Origin: an uncultured Oscillospiraceae bacterium
GTDB taxonomy: Bacteria; Bacillota; Clostridia; Oscillospirales; Oscillospiraceae
Length of the DNA stretch: 9,417 nucleotides
Assembly (NCBI GenBank): GCA_910589085.1
Contig: CAJUSG010000052.1
Location: forward strand, 9,232 to 18,648
Direction of reading: 5' to 3'
Position 1 is the first letter of the stretch; the number at the start of each line of letters is the position of its first letter. Below are positions 1 through 6,345 of the stretch, piece by piece. The position numbers and the translations under genes are program-made. Under the pieces are notes generated by a model. It made no database searches. It saw nothing but the letters and a program-made list of their open reading frames with translations, and was not told where the DNA came from.

Positions 1-2329
1 ACTCCTTGGGGTAGTGGCACTTGAACCAGGCGGTCTGGTAGCACACGATGGCGTAGACCAGGGAGTGGGATTTGTTGAAGGCGTATTCGGCGAAGTCATA
101 CATCTCGTCATAGATGGCCTGGGCCGCCCCCTCGGGCACTCCGTTGGCCACGCAGCCTGGGATGTTCCGGGCTTTGTCGCCGTGGAGGAAGGCCTCCCGC
201 TCCTTCTCGATCTCCTTGACCTTCTTCTTGCTCATGGCCCGGCGCACCATGTCGGCCTGACCCAGGGAGTAGCCCGCCAGGTCCTGGAAGATGCGGATGA
301 CCTGCTCCTGGTAGACGATGCAGCCGTAGGTGCCCGACAGGATGGGCACCAGGGAGGGGTCCTTGTAGGTCACCTTGGCCGGATTCTGGGCGCAGGCCAG
401 GAATTTGGGGATGGAGTCCATGGGGCCGGGGCGGTACAGGGCGATCACCGCGCAGATGTCCTCAATGTTCTTGGGCTTCAGGCCCACACACACACCAGTC
501 ATGCCGGCCGACTCCAGCTGGAACACGCCGGAGGTCTTGCCCTCGGCCAGCATGGCCATGGTGGCCGGGTCGTTCTCCGGAATGGCATTGAGGGAGAAGC
601 CCGGCTCCCGCTTCTGGACCATCCTGGCCGCGTCGTCCAGTACGGTGAGGTTGCGCAGGCCCAGAAAGTCCATCTTCAGCAGACCCAGCTCCTCCAGGGT
701 GGTCATGACGTACTGGGTGACGGGCTGGCCGTCGTTGGCGGCCAGGGGGACGTAGTCCACCACCGGCCGGCGGGTGATGACCACCCCGGCGGCGTGGGTG
801 GAGGTGTTCCGGGGCATCCCCTCGATGGCCATGGCGGTGTCGATGAGCTTTTTGGTGTTGGGGTTCTCGTCGTAGGCGTCCTTCAGCTGCTTGGACAGCC
901 GCAGGGCGTCCTCCAGGGTGATGTGCAGCGCCCCCGGACCGCTGGGGATCAGCTTGGCCAGGGCGTCCACCTCGCCGTAGGGCACGCCCAGCACCCGGCC
1001 CACGTCCCGGACGGAGCCCCGGGCGGCCATGGTGCCGAAGGTGACGATCTGGGCCACGTGGTCCTCGCCGTACTTTTGTTTCACATAGTCGATGACCTCC
1101 TGCCGCCGGCGGGGGCAGAAGTCGATGTCGATATCGGGCATGGACACCCGCTCCGGGTTGAGGAAGCGCTCGAAGTACAGGCCGTATTCCATGGGGTCCA
1201 CGTTGGTGATGTTCAGGCAGTAGGCCACCATGGAGCCCGCCGCCGAGCCCCGGCCGGGCCCCACCGGGATGCCGCTCCCTTTGGCGTAGCCGATGAAGTC
1301 GGAGACGATGAGGAAGTAGTCCACAAAGCCCATCTTGCGGATCATGTCCATCTCATAGTTCAGCTGTTTTAAATACTCCGGGGGCCGCTCCGGGTAGCGC
1401 CAGGCGAAGCCGTCCAGACAGAGCTTTTCAAAGTAGGCGTCCCCGTCTGTCCAGCCCTCGGGGAGCTGGAACAGGGGCAGGTGGTACTTGCCGAATTCAA
1501 ATTCCAGATTGCACAATTCCGCGATTTTCGCCGTGTTGGCGATGGCCTCCGGGTGGTCGGGGAAGAGGGCGGCCATCTCCTCCTCCGATTTGACAAAGAA
1601 CTCCCGGGTTTCAAAGCGCATCCGGTTGGGCTCATCCAGGGTCTTGCCCGTCTGGATGCACATGAGGATATCCTGCATCTCCGCGTCCTCCCGGCGGAGG
1701 TAGTGGGCATCATTGGTGACAATGAGGGGGATGCCGGTCTCCTCACTGAGGCAGATCAAGTCCCTGTTTACCTGCTTCTGGGCCTTGATGCCGTGGTCCT
1801 GGAGCTCCAGGTAGTAGCCGTCCTCCCCGAAGAGGGTCCGCATCTCCAGGGCCGCCTCCCTGGCCTTGTCGTAGTCCCCCGCCAGCAGCAGCTGGGGAAT
1901 CTCCCCGCCCAGACAGGCGGAGCAGGCGATCAGTCCGGCGGTGTGCGCCCGGAGTAGGTCCATGTCGATGCGGGGCTTGATGTAAAAGCCCTCCAGATAG
2001 GCCTTGGACACCATGTAGGACAGATTGCGGTAGCCCTCCTCGTTCCGGCACAGGAGGACCAGGTGCCGGGACTCGGCGTCGTACTCGTGGACCTTCTGGA
2101 AGCGGGTGCGGCCCCGGGGGGCCACGTAGACCTCGCAGCCGATGATGGGCTTCACTCCCGCCGCCTTGCAGGCCCGGTAGAAGTCGATCACCCCGTACAT
2201 GCAGCCGTGGTCGGTGATGGCCACCGCCTCCTGGCCCAGGTCCTTCACCCGCTCCACCAGCTTTTTGATGCGGCAGGCGCCGTCCAGCAGAGAAAATTCC
2301 GTGTGCAGATGTAAGTGGACAAAGGACAT
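1..2329 (-). CDS. dnaE: DNA polymerase III subunit alpha (DnaE), N-terminal 776 codons, cut by window edge
   Basis: Catalytic subunit of the C-family replicative DNA polymerase, adding dNTPs to the primer 3' end at the replication fork. The visible part opens with a PHP domain (residues 1 to about 270): the start reads MSFVHLHLHTEFSLLDG, followed by ITDHG (38-42), GCE (64-66), H89, SACLGGE with C139, and NDAHY (206-210). The polymerase core has PGRGSAAGS, then MPDIDIDF with catalytic Asp401 and Asp403, and the third Asp554 in KMDFLGLRNL. The last visible stretch is FNKSHSLVYAIVCYQTAWFKCHYPKE-type finger sequence. Both ends and all three aspartates are in one frame, so no net frameshift is visible. 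The ATG at 2329 has AAAGGGG 8 bases upstream. Roughly the last third of a normal ~1150-residue protein (helix-hairpin-helix, beta-clamp-binding and OB regions) lies outside the window. It begins 24 bases after the membrane-protein gene and is probably co-transcribed with it. I cannot assign a DnaE subtype. Confidence 0.97.
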   Translation of the reverse strand, partial: MSFVHLHLHTEFSLLDGACRIKKLVERVKDLGQEAVAITDHGCMYGVIDFYRACKAAGVKPIIGCEVYVAPRGRTRFQKVHEYDAESRHLVLLCRNEEGYRNLSYMVSKAYLEGFYIKPRIDMDLLRAHTAGLIACSACLGGEIPQLLLAGDYDKAREAALEMRTLFGEDGYYLELQDHGIKAQKQVNRDLICLSEETGIPLIVTNDAHYLRREDAEMQDILMCIQTGKTLDEPNRMRFETREFFVKSEEEMAALFPDHPEAIANTAKIAELCNLEFEFGKYHLPLFQLPEGWTDGDAYFEKLCLDGFAWRYPERPPEYLKQLNYEMDMIRKMGFVDYFLIVSDFIGYAKGSGIPVGPGRGSAAGSMVAYCLNITNVDPMEYGLYFERFLNPERVSMPDIDIDFCPRRRQEVIDYVKQKYGEDHVAQIVTFGTMAARGSVRDVGRVLGVPYGEVDALAKLIPSGPGALHITLEDALRLSKQLKDAYDENPNTKKLIDTAMAIEGMPRNTSTHAAGVVITRRPVVDYVPLAANDGQPVTQYVMTTLEELGLLKMDFLGLRNLTVLDDAARMVQKREPGFSLNAIPENDPATMAMLAEGKTSGVFQLESAGMTGVCVGLKPKNIEDICAVIALYRPGPMDSIPKFLACAQNPAKVTYKDPSLVPILSGTYGCIVYQEQVIRIFQDLAGYSLGQADMVRRAMSKKKVKEIEKEREAFLHGDKARNIPGCVANGVPEGAAQAIYDEMYDFAEYAFNKSHSLVYAIVCYQTAWFKCHYPKE

Positions 2330-2353
2330 GGTGTGTTCCCCTTTCTTTCTAGT

Positions 2354-2806
2354 TCACTCCAACAGGTGCTGCTGGATAAATTCCAGGACGGTTTGCCGCC
2401 TCTCCTTAAACAGTATTGCATTCACTCCGAATATCAGCCCTGCGCACATCAACAGCCACAAGACAATCATTATCAATCCCACTACCGCAGACACTCCAGT
2501 AAATTGCATCAGGATGAAAACAATCAGGCCTAAAATCAAAAAAATCCGGCCAAAGCTGCGCCACAGGAAAAAGCCACCGGAAATCAGGCTCCCGCTGTTC
2601 TTCTTTTTCACCCTGGCCCGGAATGGAATGAATCCGGTGGCAGGCCAATTTCCCGTATAAGTAAGCCAAAAGCAGCCCTGTTCCTGTTGATATCTAAAAG
2701 TTCCATCTCCAGACCAGGACGCACCACCCGGTTTCGCATAGGCCCTCAACCTGGTATAAATCTCCTCCGGAGACAGCTTGCTGTGAAACTCATAGCGTTT
2801 GGACAT
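2354..2806 (-). CDS. Small two-helix membrane protein of unknown function (150 aa)
   Basis: I do not recognise a named family. Residues 1-80 are soluble and look beta-rich: YEFHSKLSPEEIY near the start, then short strands around FRYQQEQGCFWLTYTG, FIPFRARV and GSLISGGFF. Two hydrophobic segments follow, at about 86-103 (IFLILGLIVFILM) and 105-128 (VVGLIMIVLWLLMCAGLIF), then a charged C-terminal helix (FKERRQTVLEFIQQHLLE). There is no signal peptide. It is probably a cytoplasmic domain anchored by a helical hairpin; this is inferred from hydropathy only. I chose the ATG at 2806 because AGGGAGGG lies 5 bases upstream. The same frame stays open further upstream, but that extension reads through the repeat element and antisense to whiA, so it is not real. 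GC is far lower than around it (24 of 60 bases at 2461-2520, against 44 of 60 in dnaE at 1201-1260), suggesting later acquisition. It lies between whiA and dnaE, which are often near neighbours in Clostridia. Confidence 0.85.
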   Translation of the reverse strand: MSKRYEFHSKLSPEEIYTRLRAYAKPGGASWSGDGTFRYQQEQGCFWLTYTGNWPATGFIPFRARVKKKNSGSLISGGFFLWRSFGRIFLILGLIVFILMQFTGVSAVVGLIMIVLWLLMCAGLIFGVNAILFKERRQTVLEFIQQHLLE

Positions 2807-2822
2807 GGTATCCCTCCCTCGT

Positions 2823-2834
2823 CCCCCGCGGGGG
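2823..2834. repeat. 12-bp perfect GC palindrome beside the repeat element
   Basis: CCCCCGCGGGGG is its own reverse complement and sits one base outside the left arm of the repeat element. It lies 16 bases upstream of the membrane-protein start. In the minus-strand transcript it would form a short GC hairpin just before the ribosome binding site. It may be part of the element or of the gene's leader; the sequence does not decide. Confidence 0.55.
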
Positions 2835-2835
2835 T

Positions 2836-3018
2836 AAGCCTCCCCCTTTAGGGGAAGGTGGCATTTGCGAAGCAAATGACGGATGAGTCCATTTCGCCAA
2901 AGGCGAAATGGACAAAGTAAATTCAAATCTGCAAAACCTCGTTTACTTCGTATGTTTTGCTCCGCAAAACACCTCATCCGCCCCCTTCGGGGGCACCTTC
3001 CCCTAAAGGGGAAGGCTT
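2836..3018. repeat. MITE-like nested inverted-repeat element between whiA and the membrane-protein gene
   Basis: The element is bounded by 25-base inverted arms, 2836-2860 and 2994-3018, matching at 24 of 25 positions. Inside is a second inverted pair, CGGATGAG (2880-2887) with CTCATCCG (2973-2980), and a third, AAGTAAA (2915-2921) with TTTACTT (2942-2948). Between these tiers sit local perfect hairpins: CATTTGC/GCAAATG (2862-2878), a 12-bp stem (2887-2913), an 8-bp stem (2953-2971) and GCCCCC/GGGGGC (2980-2994). The single strand could therefore fold into a tree of three stacked stems with paired side hairpins. No transposase gene is present. It resembles non-autonomous repeats I recall from Oscillospirales genomes, but I cannot count copies here. 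No clear target-site duplication is seen at the ends. Confidence 0.85.
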
Positions 3019-3022
3019 TTTT
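2996..3022 (+). terminator. Terminator-like hairpin with T-tract, reading rightward towards whiA
   Basis: CCTTCCCC (2996-3003) pairs perfectly with GGGGAAGG (3008-3015) around the loop TAAA. On the plus strand it is followed by C and six T (3017-3022). This has the form of an intrinsic terminator for plus-strand transcription, which would block antisense transcription into whiA. On the minus strand, where the genes lie, the hairpin has no U-tract after it, so it is not a canonical terminator for whiA. It forms the right arm of the repeat element, so the terminator look may be incidental. Confidence 0.45.
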
Positions 3023-3026
3023 GCTC

Positions 3027-3917
3027 CTACTCGGGCCTTCCCAGCTCCACCAGCTTGCGCAGGCGGTGGTTGAGGGCGGATTTGGTGATGGGCGGGTCGC
3101 ACCGCTGGGCCAGCTGGGCCAGGGTGTCCTCCGGGTGGGCCAGACGGAGGGCGGCGGCCTCCCGGAGCTTGTCCGGCAGGGTGACGAGGGTCCCGCTGCC
3201 CTCCAGCCGGCGGATGGCCTCCACCTGGGACATGGCGGCCTCCACCGCCTTGTCCAGGTTGGCGGCATCGCAGTTTACCCGGCGGTTCACCTTGCCCCGC
3301 AGGTCCCGCTCCAGCTTGGCGTTCATGACCTCCATAGCTGCCAGAGGGGCACCGATACAGGTGAGGAAATCCTCAATTTTTTCGCTCTGCTTAAAGTAAA
3401 TCACCGCGTTTCCCTTGCGCTGGGCGGACTTGGGCTCCTGGTCCAGCTCCCGCATCAGGGCCAGCACCTCCCGGCTGACGCTGTGGTGGGAGGTGGCCAG
3501 CTCCAGGTGGTAGCCCTTACGGGGGTCGGTGACCGACCCTCCAGCCAGGAAGGCCCCCCGGAGGAGGGCGGAGCGGCAGCAGGCCTCCTCCACCATAGCG
3601 AAGTTCAGGTGGAGGGCTAAGGCCCTGGGATCTGAGCCGAAGGCCTGGTGGAGCACCGCCAGCTTGGCCGGGTTCTCGATGGAAAAGGTCTGCTTGCCGC
3701 CGCCCTGGGGAAAACGGTCAAAGGTGAGCTTAAAGGCCTTTTTGAACAGCAGGGGGAGCCGCTGGGCAAAGGCCTCGTGCTCGGTGACAATCCGGGCCTG
3801 CTCAGCGTGGAAGGTGTTGCAGTAGAGCAGTACGCCGTAGGCCTCCGCCTGGGCGCAGCATCTGCGGCTCAGAGGGGTGCGGCACAGCTCGCTTTTCACT
3901 TCAAGAGCAAAGGACAT
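3027..3917 (-). CDS. whiA: WhiA, DNA-binding sporulation/division regulator homologue (296 aa)
   Basis: WhiA proteins combine a degenerate LAGLIDADG homing-endonuclease fold with a C-terminal helix-turn-helix. In Streptomyces they control sporulation septation, and in Bacillus they influence division and chromosome segregation without acting as an obvious classical regulator. Here the start MSFALEVKSEL and the body match the family. LLRGAFLAGGSVTDP (118-132) is the LAGLIDADG-like segment, KVNRRVNCDAANL (209-221) the conserved linker, and TLAQLAQ...ITKSALNHRLRKL (265-289) the helix-turn-helix. Length is close to that of other Firmicutes WhiA. I chose the ATG at 3917 because GGAGGAG lies 5 bases upstream, inside the end of yvcK. 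The stop codon of yvcK is only 2 bases before the start, so translation is probably coupled. The frame is open upstream, but that part is yvcK in another frame. Confidence 0.97.
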   Translation of the reverse strand: MSFALEVKSELCRTPLSRRCCAQAEAYGVLLYCNTFHAEQARIVTEHEAFAQRLPLLFKKAFKLTFDRFPQGGGKQTFSIENPAKLAVLHQAFGSDPRALALHLNFAMVEEACCRSALLRGAFLAGGSVTDPRKGYHLELATSHHSVSREVLALMRELDQEPKSAQRKGNAVIYFKQSEKIEDFLTCIGAPLAAMEVMNAKLERDLRGKVNRRVNCDAANLDKAVEAAMSQVEAIRRLEGSGTLVTLPDKLREAAALRLAHPEDTLAQLAQRCDPPITKSALNHRLRKLVELGRPE

Positions 3918-3919
3918 GG

Positions 3920-4960
3920 TTACTCCTCCAAAATGTAGCGCCGCTCTCCCCGGAAGATGCGCATCGCCCGGCGGCGGTATATGTCCAGGATGGCCTGGGC
4001 CAGTTTGTCCGGGTCGTGGCGGGCGTAGTTCCCGCCCTCCGAGGCCACTGGACATTCCACCAGCTCCAGCCCCAGCCGGGCGATCCGTTCCCGGTCCACC
4101 GTCAGAGGCACGGCATCCTCCTCCCGGTATTTTTCCAGCAGCTCGGGGTCCACCGGCGCGGTGTTGACCAGGCACAGATCCAGCAGCCCCGGCGCCCCGT
4201 GGACCAGCAGGGCCTCCAGATGGTCGGCGGCGGTGTAGCCCTCGGTCTCGCCGTCCTGGGTCATGATGTTGCACACATAAATTTTGGGGGCGTCGGCCTG
4301 GGCCACCGCCTGGGCCACCCCCTCCACCAGCAGGTTGGGGATGACGCTGGTGTACAGGCTGCCCGGTCCCAGCAGGATCAGGTCCGCGTCCCCGATGGCC
4401 TCCAGAGCGGCGGGGGTGGCTCCGGGGTGCTCCGGAAGCAGGCCCACGTGGTGGATCCGGCAGTCCTGCTCCTTTTTGAAGGTGGCGATTTGAGACTCTC
4501 CCACCACCCGGGCGCCGTTTTCAAAGACGGCCTCCAGCCGCACATCGGCGCTGGTCACCGGGATCACCCGGCCGGTGATGGCCAGCACGTGGCTCATCTG
4601 GGTCACCGCCTCCTCAAAGGAGCCGGTGATGCCGTTGAGGGCGGCCAGAATCAGGTTGCCGAAGGACTGGCCCGACAGCGAGCCCTCGGTAAAGCGATAG
4701 GTGAGCAGTTTCTCCATGACGGGCTCGGTGTTGGCCAGAGCCTCCATACAGTGTCGGATATCCCCCGGCGGGGGCATCCCCAGGTCCTGCCGCAGCATTC
4801 CGGAGCCGCCGCCGTCGTCGGCCACGGTGACGATGGCGGTGAGATTCTGGGTGTATTTTTTCAACCCCCGCAGCATGGTGGACAGCCCCGTCCCGCCGCC
4901 GATGGCGACAATCCTGGGTCCCCGCTCCCACTGCTGAAGGGTGGGGTATGCGTCACTCAT
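3920..4960 (-). CDS. yvcK: YvcK/gluconeogenesis factor family protein (346 aa)
   Basis: YvcK proteins (CofD-like fold) bind UDP-sugars such as UDP-GlcNAc. In Bacillus they are needed for growth and normal shape on gluconeogenic carbon sources, and they influence PBP1 placement; no enzymatic reaction is established. Visible motifs: AIGGGTGLS (19-27), VTVADDGGGSGMLR (44-57), PPGDIRHC (64-71), SGQSFGNL (96-103), GPGSLYTSVIPNL (198-210) and CNIMTQDGETEGYT (230-243). The length of 346 is slightly longer than the usual ~320 because of a short extra N-terminus (MSDAYPTLQQWERG) before the first strand. The ATG at 4960 has AAGAGGAA about 7 bases upstream. It follows rapZ after 30 bases and precedes whiA by 2 bases, the standard rapZ-yvcK-whiA trio of Gram-positive bacteria. 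One small departure is DDGGGSG where many homologues have DDGGSSG. Confidence 0.96.
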   Translation of the reverse strand: MSDAYPTLQQWERGPRIVAIGGGTGLSTMLRGLKKYTQNLTAIVTVADDGGGSGMLRQDLGMPPPGDIRHCMEALANTEPVMEKLLTYRFTEGSLSGQSFGNLILAALNGITGSFEEAVTQMSHVLAITGRVIPVTSADVRLEAVFENGARVVGESQIATFKKEQDCRIHHVGLLPEHPGATPAALEAIGDADLILLGPGSLYTSVIPNLLVEGVAQAVAQADAPKIYVCNIMTQDGETEGYTAADHLEALLVHGAPGLLDLCLVNTAPVDPELLEKYREEDAVPLTVDRERIARLGLELVECPVASEGGNYARHDPDKLAQAILDIYRRRAMRIFRGERRYILEE

Positions 4961-4990
4961 TGTCGTTCCTCTTTTCCATCCTGTGGGGCG

Positions 4991-5854
4991 TCACGTCCGC
5001 CCCATATCCCGGTGGCTCTCGGCCACCGGCCAGCCCTGGGCCCTGATTTTCTCCGCCAGGGTGTGGGCAATGGCCACCGAGCGGTGGTGGCCGCCGGTGC
5101 AGCCCACCGAGATGACCAGGGAGGTCTTGCCCTCCTCCTCATATCGGGGCAGCAGCCAGCCCACCAGATCCCACAGGCGCTTTAAAAACTCCTCCGCCTG
5201 GCCGTTTTGAAATACGTAGTCCCGCACACCGGCGTCCAGGCCGGTGAGGGGGCGCAGGTCCGTCACATAGTAGGGGTTGGGTAAAAAACGGGCGTCAAAG
5301 ATCAGGTCGGCCTCCATAGGGACCCCGTGCTTGAAGCCGAAGGAGGTCACCCGCACCTCCATCCGTCCCTCGGCGGTGCCCGCCCGGCCGAACATCTGGC
5401 GCAGAACTCCCTTCAGCTTGGCGGTGGACAGGTTGGAGGTGTCAATGATCTTGTCCGCCCGCATCCGCAGGGGGGCCAGCATTCGCCGCTCCAGGGCGAT
5501 GGACTGCTCAAGGCTGTCGGCCTCCTCCGCCAGAGGATGGGACCGGCGGGTCTCCTTGTACCGCTTGATGATGGTCTCGTCGGCGGCGTCCATGAAGAGG
5601 ATGCGGTAGGCGCACTTCAGCTGCTCCAGAGCTCCAAGGGCGTCAAAAAGGCCGTCAAAGTTGGTGCCTGCCCGGACGTCGGTGACCAGGGCCACCCGGT
5701 CGTACTCCCCGGCTCCCGCCATGCCCAGCTCGGCAAACTTGGGGATCAGCGGGGCGGGCAGATTGTCCACGCAGAAGTAGTCCATGTCCTCCATAAAGGA
5801 GGCCGCCTTGCTCTTTCCCGCCCCGGACAGACCGGAGATTATCACAAATTCCAT
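4991..5854 (-). CDS. rapZ: RapZ/YvcJ family nucleotide-binding protein (287 aa)
   Basis: RapZ family P-loop protein. In E. coli it senses glucosamine-6-phosphate and hands the GlmZ small RNA to RNase E. In Bacillus the homologue YvcJ hydrolyses GTP and affects competence; it is not known to use GlmZ there. Walker A is ISGLSGAGKS (6-15), followed by DMDYFCVDNLP, then DTSNL (138-142). The conserved C-terminal half holds TSFGFKHGVPMEADL...FLPNPYY (170-196) and VGCTGGHHRSV (250-260), ending in SHRDMGRT. Length matches the family. I place the start at the ATG at 5854, preceded by AAGAGAG with an 8-base gap and giving MEFVIISGLSGAGKS, the usual family beginning. A GTG three codons upstream (5863) has its purine run directly against it and is less likely. 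It follows the 148-aa gene after 44 bases. Confidence 0.96.
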   Translation of the reverse strand: MEFVIISGLSGAGKSKAASFMEDMDYFCVDNLPAPLIPKFAELGMAGAGEYDRVALVTDVRAGTNFDGLFDALGALEQLKCAYRILFMDAADETIIKRYKETRRSHPLAEEADSLEQSIALERRMLAPLRMRADKIIDTSNLSTAKLKGVLRQMFGRAGTAEGRMEVRVTSFGFKHGVPMEADLIFDARFLPNPYYVTDLRPLTGLDAGVRDYVFQNGQAEEFLKRLWDLVGWLLPRYEEEGKTSLVISVGCTGGHHRSVAIAHTLAEKIRAQGWPVAESHRDMGRT

Positions 5855-5865
5855 TGATATCACTC

Positions 5866-5872
5866 TCTTTTG
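5866..5872 (-). promoter_or_regulatory. Ribosome binding region deciding the rapZ start
   Basis: On the minus strand the purine run AAAAGAGAG leads into TGATATCA and then the ATG at 5854. That spacing suits the ATG. The alternative GTG at 5863 overlaps the end of the same purine run and would have no spacer. Confidence 0.55.
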
Positions 5873-5898
5873 GTTAACTTTTGTTGTCTGTATGACTG

Positions 5899-6345
5899 TC
5901 AGCCCCGCTCCTTCTCCACCAGGGGGACCAGCGCGGCCAGAATGGCCTCCCCCAACTCCTTCGGGCCGACGCCCACCTGGAGCACCGTGCAGGGCTCCAG
6001 CTCCGGGACAAAGCCCCGCTCGGAGCGGCCGTCCAACCGGGTAATGGACAGCTCCGTCCCCCTTAGCACAACGTCAACCGTAGAGGAAGCTGCCTGAAAG
6101 GCCTTCCAGCTGCGGATGCCGGGCTGGAACCAGTAGCCCTTGGCCTCCGGGTCATATTGGATGCGATTTTGTTTCAGCTCGTCCAGCAGCTCCAGCACCG
6201 CCGCGCCCAGCTCCTCCGCCTGGGGCGGCCAGGGCAGCTTTCGGGCCTCGTGGGACGCGCATTTGATGCCCACAGTGGGCACCAGCAGGGTGGTTTTCTC
6301 CCGGACGGCGTAAATGCCCACCGGATATCGTTCACTCAGTTTCAT
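5899..6345 (-). CDS. Uncharacterised 148-aa protein between murB and rapZ
   Basis: I do not recognise this protein. It is soluble by sequence, with no signal peptide and no membrane segment. It starts MKLSERYPVGIYAVREKTTLL, has a helical stretch at about 43-60 (ELGAAVLELLDELKQN), a central aromatic segment (YDPEAKGYWFQPGIRSWKAF, 65-84), a beta-looking part (STVDVVLRGTELSITRL) and a final helix (PKELGEAILAALVPLVEKERG). No catalytic or metal-binding pattern is evident; Cys29 and Cys119 are its only cysteines. The ATG at 6345 overlaps the murB stop as ATGA, and AAGG lies 7 bases upstream inside murB. The coupling, with base composition like its neighbours, argues that it is a genuine operon member and not a shadow. 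A frame open further upstream is murB read out of frame. Its position suggests some tie to cell-wall or amino-sugar control, but that is association only. Confidence 0.85.
   Translation of the reverse strand: MKLSERYPVGIYAVREKTTLLVPTVGIKCASHEARKLPWPPQAEELGAAVLELLDELKQNRIQYDPEAKGYWFQPGIRSWKAFQAASSTVDVVLRGTELSITRLDGRSERGFVPELEPCTVLQVGVGPKELGEAILAALVPLVEKERG

Noticed and set aside
14..1372. Long plus-strand open frame (452 codons) opposite dnaE
   Set aside because: It is antisense to a clearly conserved polymerase, is rich in Gly/His/Val/Leu as expected for the complement of GC-rich codons, and has no recognisable domain or good ribosome binding site.
2907..2940. Promoter for the membrane-protein gene inside the repeat (AT-rich centre)
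   Set aside because: The best minus-strand -10-like string, TTTACT, matches 4 of 6 positions and has no convincing -35 at the right spacing. The AT-rich stretch is explained by the inner stem.
2836..3018. CRISPR array or IS element
   Set aside because: Repeats are inverted and nested, not direct with regular spacers, and no transposase coding frame fits in the 183 bases.
2883..3620. Plus-strand open frame starting inside the repeat and running antisense to whiA
   Set aside because: Its N-terminus is repeat sequence and the rest is the complement of whiA. The repeat happens to lack stops in this frame.
4016..5185. Long plus-strand open frame (389 codons) spanning yvcK and part of rapZ
   Set aside because: It has the same compositional pattern and crosses the boundary between two well-supported minus-strand genes. 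It is a shadow of high GC in third codon positions.
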